Shown in pieces: positions 27,078 through 36,510 of a DNA stretch of 64,000 bases. Numbering within the stretch: the stretch's first letter is position 1; each line of letters begins with the position of its first letter. The notes under the pieces were generated by a model. The model did no database searches, was not told the DNA's origin, and saw only the letters and a list, made by a program, of their open reading frames with translations. The stretch is from NCBI GenBank assembly GCA_913061275.1, contig CAJXSR010000011.1, forward strand, positions 1 through 64,000. Reading direction: 5' to 3'. The stretch is from an uncultured Paracoccaceae bacterium (GTDB taxonomy: Bacteria; Pseudomonadota; Alphaproteobacteria; Rhodobacterales; Rhodobacteraceae). The translations under genes and the position numbers were made by a program.

Positions 27078-28745
27078 TTAAGCCTCGTCAGTTTCTGCGA
27101 TAAGACGTGTTTCCAGTAACTGCCCGTTTCGAATTAATATCGGATAAGCGATAGACCCGATCTGAGAGTTCAAATCTTTTAGCGCCCGCAAAGTTTCCAA
27201 ATGCAAATCACTGCTTTCCAGGCTGATCTCTTCGTTGTTGCGAATGCGTTTTAGGTGTTTCTTACGGCTGTTTCTTTCAGCTTTTGCCATGTCATTCTTT
27301 TCGGCCATCAGCAAACGCGCGGCTTCTAAATCTTCTGAGATAAGAACATCAAAAGCCAAGGTCATATTGGCCACAACTTTTTCGTGCATCCGTTGCAATT
27401 CATTCCAACCCGCATCTGAAAATTGCATGGATTTTTTTGATTTATCCATTGCCAAAGACATCAGACGTTTGGCTACAATATCACCAGCGGTTTCAAGATT
27501 AATCGCATATTCTGCCAGTTCACGAACCCGCCTGCTTTCGTTTTTGCTCATGTCGGATGTTGGCATATCAGCTACATAATGGCGGATATCATCAAGGGCT
27601 TCATTGACATATTTGTCATCTTCGCAGGTGGCTTTTATCAAATCCAGATTACCATCATCATATCGATCCATTACCGGGCGCATCATATGTTCAATCAACT
27701 GGCTCATCCGCAAAACTTCACGGCGCAAGCAGGCCAGTGACAGACGGGGTGACGCAAGGGCGGTTTCGTCCAGTGCGGATCTTAAATGGGTGTCTTCAAC
27801 TTGTAGCTCACTTGTATGTTGGTCAGGGACAAGCTGTTCAAAGGGGCGTGTAAGTAAATGTGTGAAAGGCACGAAAACCAATAACAGGCCATTGAAAATA
27901 AGATGCGCTGAAATAACGGATTGTGCAGGTGCCATGTCTTGAAACAATGTTTTCAGGTCAAGTTGATTGGCAATAAATAAAACCAATACAGCAAAAGCCC
28001 CGCGCAATACCAGATTGGCAACAGGGATGCGCCGCGCCAATGGCGCCATATCCCGCGTTAACCATACGGGAATAAAGGCACTGCCAAGATTAGCCCCAAG
28101 AACCAGTGAAACGCCAGCGGTAAGAGGAATTGCCTGTATGGCCACCAACGTGACGCACATCAAAACCACCGCAACGCTTGAATGCATCAAGACTGCGATT
28201 AAGGCACCAACGATGAATGCGGTTATATAATCTTTTTCAAGGTAGGACGCGATATAAGGCAAGAAAGAGCTGTCTCTGATTGGATCCATTGTTTCGCGCA
28301 AAAACCGCAGTGCAATTAAAATAAAAGCGATGCCAAGTAATACGCGCCCAGCTTGTTTAAAATTACGTCGGTCGGATTTTACAAACAACCAGCCGCCAAC
28401 GGCTAATAGAACAGGTACCAACCAATCCAGTCGGAAGGATAAAAGTTGCACAACGATAGCACTTCCAAGGTCTGCCCCAAGCACCACCGCCAGCCCCGCT
28501 GCAAAGCTTAATGTGCGTGTGCTGGCGAAGCTGGATGCAAGCAAGGCAACAGCGGCCGAACTTTGCAAAACAATAGCAAGTATTGCCCCCATCAAGGTTG
28601 CACGCATTGGGTTTTCATTTTTTGCAACCATACGTTTGAATGAAGGGCCAAAGGCGCGTTCAATACCTGTTTGCACCATTCGCACGGCATAAAGCAGCAA
28701 CATGGTTGCACCCAATAAGGATATTATGAACTGGATAATTATCAT
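27078..28745 (-). CDS. Na/Pi cotransporter family protein with PhoU-like domain
   Basis: A 555-residue membrane protein. The N-terminal part (about 1-310) has two inverted halves with the QSSAA (ILQSSAAVALL-like) and HSSVAVVLM motifs of the NptA/type II Na+/phosphate cotransporters. A hydrophilic helical C-terminal half (about 340-540) resembles PhoU-type domains. Probable role is sodium-coupled phosphate movement across the inner membrane. It is followed on the same strand by the leuA leader region after about 65 bases and preceded by the MORN gene. Confidence 0.88.
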   Translation of the reverse strand: MIIIQFIISLLGATMLLLYAVRMVQTGIERAFGPSFKRMVAKNENPMRATLMGAILAIVLQSSAAVALLASSFASTRTLSFAAGLAVVLGADLGSAIVVQLLSFRLDWLVPVLLAVGGWLFVKSDRRNFKQAGRVLLGIAFILIALRFLRETMDPIRDSSFLPYIASYLEKDYITAFIVGALIAVLMHSSVAVVLMCVTLVAIQAIPLTAGVSLVLGANLGSAFIPVWLTRDMAPLARRIPVANLVLRGAFAVLVLFIANQLDLKTLFQDMAPAQSVISAHLIFNGLLLVFVPFTHLLTRPFEQLVPDQHTSELQVEDTHLRSALDETALASPRLSLACLRREVLRMSQLIEHMMRPVMDRYDDGNLDLIKATCEDDKYVNEALDDIRHYVADMPTSDMSKNESRRVRELAEYAINLETAGDIVAKRLMSLAMDKSKKSMQFSDAGWNELQRMHEKVVANMTLAFDVLISEDLEAARLLMAEKNDMAKAERNSRKKHLKRIRNNEEISLESSDLHLETLRALKDLNSQIGSIAYPILIRNGQLLETRLIAETDEA

Positions 28746-28822
28746 GAATGCGGCATCTTTCGTTTACCAGAAAGCTGACGTTAGCTTAGAATTGACGGTA
28801 CTACCGCTATGTTGACCGATGG

Positions 28823-30274
28823 TCAATCAGATGGTTGTTGTGTGTCTGAAACTGCATCAGGTGTAGGCTCAATAACGGGTTCACCATCTTTCCACATGCC
28901 GTCAAAAACCTCACCACCAGCAAAGGTTATTGTGCCACTCCCGCTGCGTTTACCGTTTTCAAACGACCCGATATAAACATCGCCATTGGCATAACTTGCT
29001 TGCCCCGTTCCGTGCATTTGCCCCGCAAGCCATGTTCCTGCATAGACAAACCCGTCATTGGTCATCAATCGGCCTTCACCGCTGCGTTTGCCTGTTTTAA
29101 ACATGCCATCATAAATACTGCCGTCTGCAAATGTAGCAATGCCCTGACCGTCGCGGATGCCGTTCACCCAAGTGCCAGTGTAGCTATAACCCTCGGGGTA
29201 TACGATTTTACCTTGTCCATGATTACGGGCTTGAACGAAGTCACCTTCATAAACCGTGCCATTTGGGAACTTGGCTAAGCCTTTGCCCTCTACAACACCC
29301 TTAACCCAATCACCTTCATATGTTCCGCCGTCTTCATAGGTGATTTTGCCTGTTCCATCTGGCAGATCATTTTTTAGATCCCCTACATAAAGTGCCCCAT
29401 TTGGGTACGTGATTTTACCCGCACCTTGTAACTTTCCTGCGACCCAAAGACCAGAATATTGATAGCCGTCTTTGCGTGTTAATACGCCATTGCCATCACG
29501 TAATCCGTTGCTGAAATCACCTTCATATACATCGCCATTGGCCAATGTCTGTTTGCCATGCCCGTGTTTTTGGCCCTTGACCATCGTACCTTGGTAACTG
29601 TCACCGTTGGACAGAACTAACTGACCTGTACCTGTGATGTCGCCACTTACCCAATCGCCTTCATATATGACGCCATCTGCCAATACCACGTGGCCAGCGC
29701 CGTGGCGCAATCCGTTTACAACGTCACCGATATAGGTTGCGCCATCGGGGTAGGTGATTGCCGCTTTGCCGGTTTTTTCACCCGCAGCCCAACTGCCATC
29801 GTAGCGATACCCGTTTTCGCTGGTTAATACACCGATCCCGTGGTGGTTTGCGTTCTCAAAACCACCATCATAAACTTCGCCGTTGGCATAACGCGCAATG
29901 CCTTGCCCGCTGATTGTGCCATTTTTCCAGGTGCCGATATAAGTGCCACCATCGGCAAAGGTAATCTTACCCAAACCTTGCGGTTTTCCTGCCGTAAACT
30001 GACCTTCATAAAGTGAGCCATTTGGAAACTTGGCAATGCCTTCGCCCTGAATTTTCCCGTCTTCCCATTCGCCGTCGTATTCATACCCGTTTGGTAAAAC
30101 ATATACGCCCTGCCCATGTTGCAGCCCATCTTTAAACGTGCCTGTATAGACACCACCCGTATCGTATTGTTTTGTTAGAACTTGCGAAGATTGCGCATTT
30201 GCAGCGGGGGATAGGGCCAATGCAAATGATACTGCTAGGATGTGTAGCCCTGTAGACGACTTTATTAATTTCAC
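28823..30274 (-). CDS. Exported MORN-repeat protein (19 repeats)
   Basis: A 483-residue protein with a signal peptide (1-27, cleavage after ANA) and then 19 tandem MORN repeats, all exactly 23 residues with no insertions, of the form GxxYxGxWxxGxxxGxGxxxxxx; the last is incomplete. A short acidic tail ends the protein. MORN repeats are binding or scaffold modules and may contact membranes or other proteins. The exported location and the repeat number suggest a surface or periplasmic scaffold, without known partner. Repeat n resembles repeat n+9, which points to block duplication. Confidence 0.88.
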   Translation of the reverse strand: MKLIKSSTGLHILAVSFALALSPAANAQSSQVLTKQYDTGGVYTGTFKDGLQHGQGVYVLPNGYEYDGEWEDGKIQGEGIAKFPNGSLYEGQFTAGKPQGLGKITFADGGTYIGTWKNGTISGQGIARYANGEVYDGGFENANHHGIGVLTSENGYRYDGSWAAGEKTGKAAITYPDGATYIGDVVNGLRHGAGHVVLADGVIYEGDWVSGDITGTGQLVLSNGDSYQGTMVKGQKHGHGKQTLANGDVYEGDFSNGLRDGNGVLTRKDGYQYSGLWVAGKLQGAGKITYPNGALYVGDLKNDLPDGTGKITYEDGGTYEGDWVKGVVEGKGLAKFPNGTVYEGDFVQARNHGQGKIVYPEGYSYTGTWVNGIRDGQGIATFADGSIYDGMFKTGKRSGEGRLMTNDGFVYAGTWLAGQMHGTGQASYANGDVYIGSFENGKRSGSGTITFAGGEVFDGMWKDGEPVIEPTPDAVSDTQQPSD

Positions 30275-30438
30275 GCGCCAATTTCCTTTTGCAATCTAAA
30301 TGTCTGTGCTTCAAAGCAAACACTACGATGTGACTTACAATCTGACAAGGCATCATGCGGCTTTCGCTTTTAATGCCGACCCGATCTGTTAAAACTCACC
30401 TATGCCCCAAACAGGGGATTTAAGCTATAGGATGCAAA

Positions 30439-32097
30439 ATGACCGATAAATTAAGGTTAACACTGGCGCAATTAAATCCAACACTTGGGGATTTTAAGGG
30501 AAATCTGTCCAAAGCGCAGGATGCATGGGGGCAAGCCAAAGCAGCGGATGCGGATATGTTGGTGCTGCCAGAGATGTTTTTATCGGGCTATCAAGCGCAG
30601 GATTTGGTGCAAAAACCGGCCTTTACAGCGGATGCATTGGCCAAATTGGAAACGTTTGCGGTTGAATGTAAAGACGGCCCCGCCATTGGCATTGGTCTGC
30701 CCATGCGTGACGGTGACAAGGTTTACAACTGTTACGCCATTCTGAAGAACGGCAAGGTTGCAACCATTATTCGCAAGCATCATTTGCCGAATTACAAGGT
30801 ATTTGATGAACCGCGAACCTTTGATACGGGCGATATGAGCGGCCCATATGTGATTGCAGACGCGCGTATTGGCACACCTATTTGTGAAGATGCGTGGTAT
30901 GAAGATGTTTGTGAGATGTTGCAGGAAACGGGCGCGGAAATTTTGGTATCCCCCAATGCCTCACCTTACTATCGTGGTAAGTTCGAAAAACGGATCAATA
31001 CAATGGTTGCCCGTGTGATAGAGACAGGCTTGCCGATGGTTTACCTGAATTTGATCGGCGGCCAAGACGATCAGGTGTTTGATGGCGGCTCGTTTGTGCT
31101 GAACCCCGGTGGTGAGCTGGCTTTGCAAATGCCGCTGTTTGAAGAGGCGATTGAGCACGTTGATTTTACGCGGCACTCGGATGGCTGGCGTGCTGAACAT
31201 GGGGCCAAGGCGCATTTCCCCGATGAGTGGGAACAGGATTATCATGTGATGGTCACGGCGTTGCGCGATTATATGGCTAAAACGGGGTTCAAGAAGGTTT
31301 TGCTAGGTTTATCTGGTGGGATTGATAGCGCGATTGTCGCCACCATTGCAGTGGATGCGCTGGGTGCTGAAAATGTGCGTTGCGTGATGATGCCGTCTGA
31401 ATATACCAGCCAAGAAAGTCTGGATGATGCAGTGGCTGTTGCTGATGCGCTGGGTTGTCAGTATCATAACGTGCCGATTTCACAGGGACGTGATGCGATC
31501 ACCAACACGCTGGCCCCGATGTTTGAAGGGTTGGAGGCGGATGTAACGGAAGAAAACATCCAGTCGCGTCTGCGAGGATTGTTGTTGATGGCAATGTCCA
31601 ACAAGTTCGGGGAAATGCTGCTGACCACGGGTAATAAATCTGAAGTGGCAGTGGGTTATGCCACCATTTATGGCGATATGGCGGGTGGGTACAACCCGAT
31701 CAAAGATGTCTATAAAATGCGTGTGTTTGAAAGCTGCCGTTGGCGTAATAAAAACCACCGCGATTGGATGATGGGGCCTAGCGGTGTGGTGATCCCCGTG
31801 AACGTGATCGACAAACCGCCCACGGCCGAGTTGCGTGAAGATCAAAAAGACAGTGACAGCCTGCCCGAATATGAAGTGCTGGACGGTATTCTGGAAATGC
31901 TGATGGATCAGGATGCATCCGTGGCAGAGTGTGTTGCCGCTGGGTATTCTCGTGAAGATGTGAAGCGTGTGGAACACCTGCTTTACATCTCGGAATACAA
32001 ACGATTTCAGTCGGCACCGGGCGCACGGCTTAGCCTGAAAGCGTTTTGGCTGGATAGGCGGTATCCGATTGTGAACAGGTGGCGGGATGAGGGGTAG
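30439..32097 (+). CDS. nadE: Glutamine-dependent NAD+ synthetase
   Basis: Converts nicotinate adenine dinucleotide to NAD+ using glutamine as ammonia source. The 552-residue protein is two-domain. The N-terminal nitrilase-type glutaminase (about 1-265) has the catalytic triad Glu45 (LPEMFLSGY), Lys113 (RKHHLPNY) and Cys149 (PICEDAW). The C-terminal synthetase has the PP-loop SGGIDS (292-297) and TGNKSE further on. Length is typical for the two-domain enzyme. Confidence 0.96.
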   Translation: MTDKLRLTLAQLNPTLGDFKGNLSKAQDAWGQAKAADADMLVLPEMFLSGYQAQDLVQKPAFTADALAKLETFAVECKDGPAIGIGLPMRDGDKVYNCYAILKNGKVATIIRKHHLPNYKVFDEPRTFDTGDMSGPYVIADARIGTPICEDAWYEDVCEMLQETGAEILVSPNASPYYRGKFEKRINTMVARVIETGLPMVYLNLIGGQDDQVFDGGSFVLNPGGELALQMPLFEEAIEHVDFTRHSDGWRAEHGAKAHFPDEWEQDYHVMVTALRDYMAKTGFKKVLLGLSGGIDSAIVATIAVDALGAENVRCVMMPSEYTSQESLDDAVAVADALGCQYHNVPISQGRDAITNTLAPMFEGLEADVTEENIQSRLRGLLLMAMSNKFGEMLLTTGNKSEVAVGYATIYGDMAGGYNPIKDVYKMRVFESCRWRNKNHRDWMMGPSGVVIPVNVIDKPPTAELREDQKDSDSLPEYEVLDGILEMLMDQDASVAECVAAGYSREDVKRVEHLLYISEYKRFQSAPGARLSLKAFWLDRRYPIVNRWRDEG

Positions 32098-32099
32098 AA

Positions 32100-32408
32100 A
32101 TGAACTCTTGTGAGGAAATCATAATTAAATACGAAATTACTATTCGTGGTCGGGTATATGTACCAAAAGACGCATTTAATTTAACACCAGATTACAAATC
32201 GGGGATTAGGCCTAATGCGATGACGCAAGATGGACTCGTTGCAAGTGTGTTAATTCTTGATGACCCAACTTTAGGAATTTCCGAAGAGCCCATAGATGCA
32301 ACACTGTGTTTTTTTTACCCAGTTGTAATTGATTTATCCGCAAATGAAATAGGGCTTTATGCGGGCTCAAGCCTGTTGATGCGGTTCATGCTCAACAAAT
32401 TAAAATAG
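32100..32408 (+). CDS. Small protein of unknown function after nadE
   Basis: 102 residues, no recognised domain. It is a soluble, probably beta-rich product (KYEITIRGRVYVPKDAFNLTP, LVASVLILDDPTLGI) with a short hydrophobic segment near the C-terminus. The ATG begins two bases after the nadE stop and GAGGGG lies ahead, which supports translation. Codon use looks more AT-rich than in nadE, so it may be a later arrival. Confidence 0.55.
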   Translation: MNSCEEIIIKYEITIRGRVYVPKDAFNLTPDYKSGIRPNAMTQDGLVASVLILDDPTLGISEEPIDATLCFFYPVVIDLSANEIGLYAGSSLLMRFMLNKLK

Positions 32409-32720
32409 AACGCGCATTCAATATACGGCAAAAAATTATGCTTGAGTTGTACGCACACCACACCTTTTGCCCCGTCGCCACAATCTGGCTGGCGGGGTTT
32501 TCGGTTTATATGGGATGTATCTATAAGAAGGCAGGCCTGCCGTTTGTAGCTATATGGCCGAACAAGGGTTGATGACCCTTGCACCTGTTCTTAACTGTTA
32601 AGTTTCGATGGTTTCCTCATTTGATGCTGTCACACACCCTTTGAAAACCCGTTAACTACTTTTGCTAGCAGGGGTGTTATACACGGATTAAGGTTTAGGG
32701 TTTGTTAGGGGTGCGTTCGC
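32409..32720. other. Intergenic region after nadE cluster
   Basis: A 312-base gap between the small gene after nadE (+) and the EamA transporter (-). It contains the terminator-like hairpin at 32470-32501 and otherwise only AT-rich sequence. I see no gene, tRNA or repeat in it. Confidence 0.6.
32470..32501 (+). terminator. Rho-independent terminator-like hairpin
   Basis: CCCCG (32470-32474) pairs with CGGGG (32493-32497), with a further GCCA/TGGC pairing inside after a small internal loop, and TTTT follows at 32498-32501. It would end the nadE transcript. Confidence 0.6.
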
Positions 32721-33593
32721 TCAATCCCGCACAACAAGTGCCACACCCAGAACTACTACAAGACAGCCTAGCAAAGACATCACACTCAGGGTTTCATCAA
32801 ACAGCAACCACGTTTGTAAAACCGCTACAGGTGGTACAAGATACAGATAGCTGGTGACTTTCGCCAACTCGCCTTCACGGATCATGTACATCAGCAGCAA
32901 AACCGCACCGATGGACAGGATCAGCGCAGACCAGATTAGAGCTGCGTGAAATTGCCATTGATGATCGACGGCATGAGTTTCACCAAACAGCAGGGACGCA
33001 ATCACCACAACTGTGATCGAACCGATATATTGCCAAAGCGATCCTGTCAGAAGCGGTGTTCCGGCAGCGTAGCGTTTTTGGATGATCGTGCTGGCGGTTA
33101 TTGCGCAAAGCGAAAACAAACAGAACGCCAATCCGATCAACCCCACACTTGATCCGCTGATTTCAGTGCTGCCTAAAATCACCGCCAAAAGCCCTGCAAA
33201 ACCCAAAAATAACCCCAATATTTGTCGCCGTGTTACGGATTGCCTGAACAGCACCCGATTGACCATTGCGGACAGGATGGGTTGGATGCCGACAATGATC
33301 GCTGCAATTCCCGCAGGGGTGCCAATGCTGATCGCATAAAAAACCCCGCCCAAATACCCCCCGTGTAAAAGGGCACCTACTAGAAACTGTACCCCGATCT
33401 GATCGCGGCGCAGCCACTTGGCTTTGACTATCCAGATCAGAATCAAAAAGGCTGGGATAGCGATTGCAAACCGGACGCTAAGAAAAAAGAACGGCTCGAT
33501 ATAGGGTAGGCCAAAACGTGCGCTGACAAAACCCGTAGACCAAAGCCAGACGAACAGGAACGGGATTAGGGTGGTGACGGTTTTCGATTTCAT
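32721..33593 (-). CDS. EamA/DMT-family transporter
   Basis: A 290-residue membrane protein with about ten helices arranged as two EamA repeats (each about 130 residues), as in drug/metabolite transporters. The N-terminus LWSTGFVSARFGLPYIEPFFFLSVRFAIA and GTPAGIAAIIVGIQPILSAMVNRVLF are typical. Substrates of this family range from amino acids to vitamins and cannot be told from the sequence. It stands alone and divergent from gltX. Confidence 0.88.
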   Translation of the reverse strand: MKSKTVTTLIPFLFVWLWSTGFVSARFGLPYIEPFFFLSVRFAIAIPAFLILIWIVKAKWLRRDQIGVQFLVGALLHGGYLGGVFYAISIGTPAGIAAIIVGIQPILSAMVNRVLFRQSVTRRQILGLFLGFAGLLAVILGSTEISGSSVGLIGLAFCLFSLCAITASTIIQKRYAAGTPLLTGSLWQYIGSITVVVIASLLFGETHAVDHQWQFHAALIWSALILSIGAVLLLMYMIREGELAKVTSYLYLVPPVAVLQTWLLFDETLSVMSLLGCLVVVLGVALVVRD

Positions 33594-33768
33594 GCGCTTG
33601 TGCCTAATTTGTTAACCATCGAGGTGTGATAATTGTTATATGTAAGTCTTACGCCGATCATACGTAAATCATACCCTTAAATTGTACCCATCGGTAAAAC
33701 CGAATGTCCCCTTGGCGTTTCGGTATATGCGGGTTATATCAGCCCAAATTCAAACGGAATCTTACCTC

Positions 33769-35085
33769 ATGACCATCACACGTTTCGCCCCCAGCCCCAC
33801 AGGTTACATCCACGTCGGAAATCTGCGCACGGCACTTTTTAACTATATGATTGCCCGTAAATCTGGCGGTGAATTTATCTTGCGCCTGGACGATACAGAC
33901 CCAGTACGTTCCAAGCAGGAATATATCGATGGCATCATGGAAGATCTGGAATGGCTTGGTCTGACATGGGATCGGGTTGAAAAGCAATCTGACCGTTTGG
34001 AACGCTATGAAGAAGCGGCGCAAAACCTACGCGATATGGACAGGTTTTATGAGTGTTTTGAAACACCTGTTGAGTTGGATTTGAAGCGTAAAAAGCAGCT
34101 GAACATGGGCAAGCCACCGGTTTATGATCGGGCGGCTTTGGCACTGTCTGACGCAGAAAAAGCAGAGCTGCGCAAAACCCGTGATGGCCATTGGCGTTTT
34201 AAGCTGAACCTTGAACCGATTGAATGGACAGACGGCATTCTGGGCAACCGTTCCATTGACGGCTCCGCCGTGTCTGACCCAGTGTTGATTAAGGCGGATG
34301 GGCAGTTTTTATATACATTGGCCAGCGTTTGCGACGACATTGATTACGGTATCACAAACGTGGTGCGCGGTGCCGACCACGTGACCAATACCGCCACACA
34401 AATTCAAATAATTCAAGCACTTGGTGGTAAGGTTCCTGATTTTGCCCATCACTCACTTTTAACTGGCCCGCAAGGTGAAGCACTGTCAAAACGTCTGGGT
34501 ACTTTGGCCCTGCGTGATCTGCGTGCCCAAGGCATTGAACCGATGGCGGTTTTATCGCATATGGCGCGACTTGGTTCATCCGAGCCGATCGAGTTGTGCA
34601 GCTCTTTGGACGAATTGATCGCTGGGTTTGATATTGCAAAATTCGGCGCGGCACCGACCAAGTTTGATGTAGCCGACCTAGGGCCGTTAACGTCAAGATA
34701 TGTGGCCAACCTGTCGGTTGACGATATGGCAGCACAGTTAACGGATATGGGGGTGCCAAGTGTCATGCAACCTGATTTCTGGGATGTTGCACGTGAAAAT
34801 ATCGCCACCCGTGCAGAGGTGGCAAAATGGTGGGAACTTTGCGCACAAGGCGCAACACCGTTGATTGCCGATGAAGATAAAGAGTTTATCGCAACTGCCA
34901 AAACATTGCTGCCTGAACAGCCTTGGGCAGCGGATACATGGAAAGCTTGGACGGGTGCGGTGAAGGATGCCACAGGTCGCAAGGGTAAGGGCCTGTTTAT
35001 GCCGTTGCGCAAAGCCATGACAGGTATGGAACACGGGCCAGATATGTCAAAACTGATGCCGTTGCTGCAAAAGGTGAATTTCTAA
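33769..35085 (+). CDS. gltX: Glutamyl-tRNA synthetase
   Basis: Class I aminoacyl-tRNA synthetase charging tRNA-Glu (and, in bacteria lacking GlnRS, tRNA-Gln). The product from the ATG at 33769 is 438 residues and starts MTITRFAPSPTGYIHVGN with the HIGH-type motif YIHVG at 13-17. The KMSKS-type loop is EALSKRLG near residue 240. It is somewhat shorter than typical GltX (about 470) and resembles the second GltX paralogue common in alphaproteobacteria. A longer frame begins at 33682, but those residues precede the conserved start. Confidence 0.93.
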   Translation: MTITRFAPSPTGYIHVGNLRTALFNYMIARKSGGEFILRLDDTDPVRSKQEYIDGIMEDLEWLGLTWDRVEKQSDRLERYEEAAQNLRDMDRFYECFETPVELDLKRKKQLNMGKPPVYDRAALALSDAEKAELRKTRDGHWRFKLNLEPIEWTDGILGNRSIDGSAVSDPVLIKADGQFLYTLASVCDDIDYGITNVVRGADHVTNTATQIQIIQALGGKVPDFAHHSLLTGPQGEALSKRLGTLALRDLRAQGIEPMAVLSHMARLGSSEPIELCSSLDELIAGFDIAKFGAAPTKFDVADLGPLTSRYVANLSVDDMAAQLTDMGVPSVMQPDFWDVARENIATRAEVAKWWELCAQGATPLIADEDKEFIATAKTLLPEQPWAADTWKAWTGAVKDATGRKGKGLFMPLRKAMTGMEHGPDMSKLMPLLQKVNF

Positions 35086-35636
35086 GGCACGATCTTCGCT
35101 GATAACTGTTCAAGGTGGCCATCAACCAACTGTAGTTCATTATTGGTCAAGACCTGCGCACGCGGGTATATCGGGTTATTACGGTCATCCTTTATCGGGC
35201 GATCCCAGCCTGATGTACTTTCGAAAAAAGCGGTAACACCCTGTTCACCAAATTGTTCTAAAAAACCTTGTACTACACAATCCAGATAGCTTAGCAGTAT
35301 GGGTTTGTCTTGGCTTTTGGGGCCAATATGTAGTGGGTCAGCCACATAGATTTGCACGCCTTGCAATCCGTCGGTTTTGGCCAGTTCAAAACGGGTATAG
35401 GACGTCTCACGTATATCTAAGGCATCCCACCCTATATCAGTTACATCTGCGATTAACCCCTGAATACTTGCGTCGGGGTCTTTGACGACACTTAAAAAAG
35501 ATACGTCGCGTTTGGCAGAGTAAAACCATTCACGCCGCCAGCCTTGTACCGTTGCTTTGCGCGGGCTTTTATATCCGTGGGTGGCAAGATTAACCAGTGA
35601 CCCGTAGCCAAAGAAATGCGTACCGGTTATTTCCAT
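35082..35636 (-). CDS. Gamma-glutamylcyclotransferase-like protein
   Basis: A 184-residue protein with the N-terminal FGYGSLVN motif that forms the substrate pocket of the GGCT fold, followed by the strands and the charged ETSYTRFEL segment expected to contain the catalytic Glu. Family members cyclise gamma-glutamyl groups, for example in glutathione turnover; activity here is a fold-level inference. Its stop overlaps that of gltX by four bases (convergent), and its start overlaps the end of the M48 gene by ten bases. Confidence 0.75.
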   Translation of the reverse strand: MEITGTHFFGYGSLVNLATHGYKSPRKATVQGWRREWFYSAKRDVSFLSVVKDPDASIQGLIADVTDIGWDALDIRETSYTRFELAKTDGLQGVQIYVADPLHIGPKSQDKPILLSYLDCVVQGFLEQFGEQGVTAFFESTSGWDRPIKDDRNNPIYPRAQVLTNNELQLVDGHLEQLSAKIVP

Positions 35637-36376
35637 GTGATTGGCGGTTTACGTTGGCCTTTGGCTTTGGCCGCTTTGATTTCTGCTGCCGTTTTGTTTA
35701 CTGTATTTATCCGATCCTGCGAAGGTGGGTGGGTGGATAATAAGGCGCTAGACCCTTTCGTGCGATTAAAGGATCTTGCGCCGACTACAGGGCTATATCC
35801 TGCGCGCGATGCAATATGTGTTCCAATGCGGTCGGCCTGTAACTCAAACCCTTTAGAATAACTGCGCGCCCCTACAAGACTGCCCAAATCCGCCCCTGTT
35901 TGTATATTTCCGCCTAGTGCCGCTGCAAGAATGCCGCCAAGTACGGCCCCAGCCACTTGATTTTGACGGCTTTTACTTAGGTGTTGTGCAATCTGATGGC
36001 CAGCTTCATGGCCCAAAATAAACGCAATTTCGTGGTCGTTTTGGATAGACCGTATCATGTTTATATTGAAAGTAATAACAGGGCGACCATCGCGGCCGAT
36101 GGATTGAAAAGCATTTGCAGGTTGTTTAGGGTCATTATGAACTTTAATGACAAAGTCACAAAACTGTGTTTTGGCGTTTTTGTGAAGTTCTTTGCATGAT
36201 CGTTCTGCAATAGGTTCAACGCGGCGCGATACGCGGCTAAACGCGGCCAGACCAGATTGGGCACTTCTTGTGACGGTTTGTTGCGGTGGTTTCTTTTTTT
36301 CAGTTGGGGTTTGTGTGGGTTCCACACATGCCACCAAAAACGGTAAAACAGCTATAGCATATAATTTAGAAGTCAT
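35627..36376 (-). CDS. M48-family metallopeptidase, lipoprotein
   Basis: A 249-residue zinc peptidase with a lipoprotein signal (lipobox LVAC, Cys17) and the HEAGH zinc motif in FILGHEAGHQIAQHLS, with a later Glu in FELQADRIGTHIA completing the metal site. This is the soluble BepA/LoiP-type layout, so it would sit at the outer or inner membrane facing the periplasm and act in envelope quality control. It overlaps the downstream GGCT-like gene by ten bases. Confidence 0.88.
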   Translation of the reverse strand: MTSKLYAIAVLPFLVACVEPTQTPTEKKKPPQQTVTRSAQSGLAAFSRVSRRVEPIAERSCKELHKNAKTQFCDFVIKVHNDPKQPANAFQSIGRDGRPVITFNINMIRSIQNDHEIAFILGHEAGHQIAQHLSKSRQNQVAGAVLGGILAAALGGNIQTGADLGSLVGARSYSKGFELQADRIGTHIASRAGYSPVVGARSFNRTKGSSALLSTHPPSQDRINTVNKTAAEIKAAKAKGQRKPPITWK

Positions 36377-36510
36377 AATGCATCCGATACAAATTGTTTT
36401 TACAAAGATTATAGTAAGTCATATCAACTGTGAAGTAGACATTGCAGATAAATAATACTAGGGCCTATGCAGGAAATGTTGAATAAACCATATGCCTATG
36501 GGGGGTCATA

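Noticed and set aside
34449-35018. 189-codon open frame antisense to gltX
   Set aside because: Lies wholly within a conserved synthetase gene on the other strand; low-complexity product; a shadow frame.
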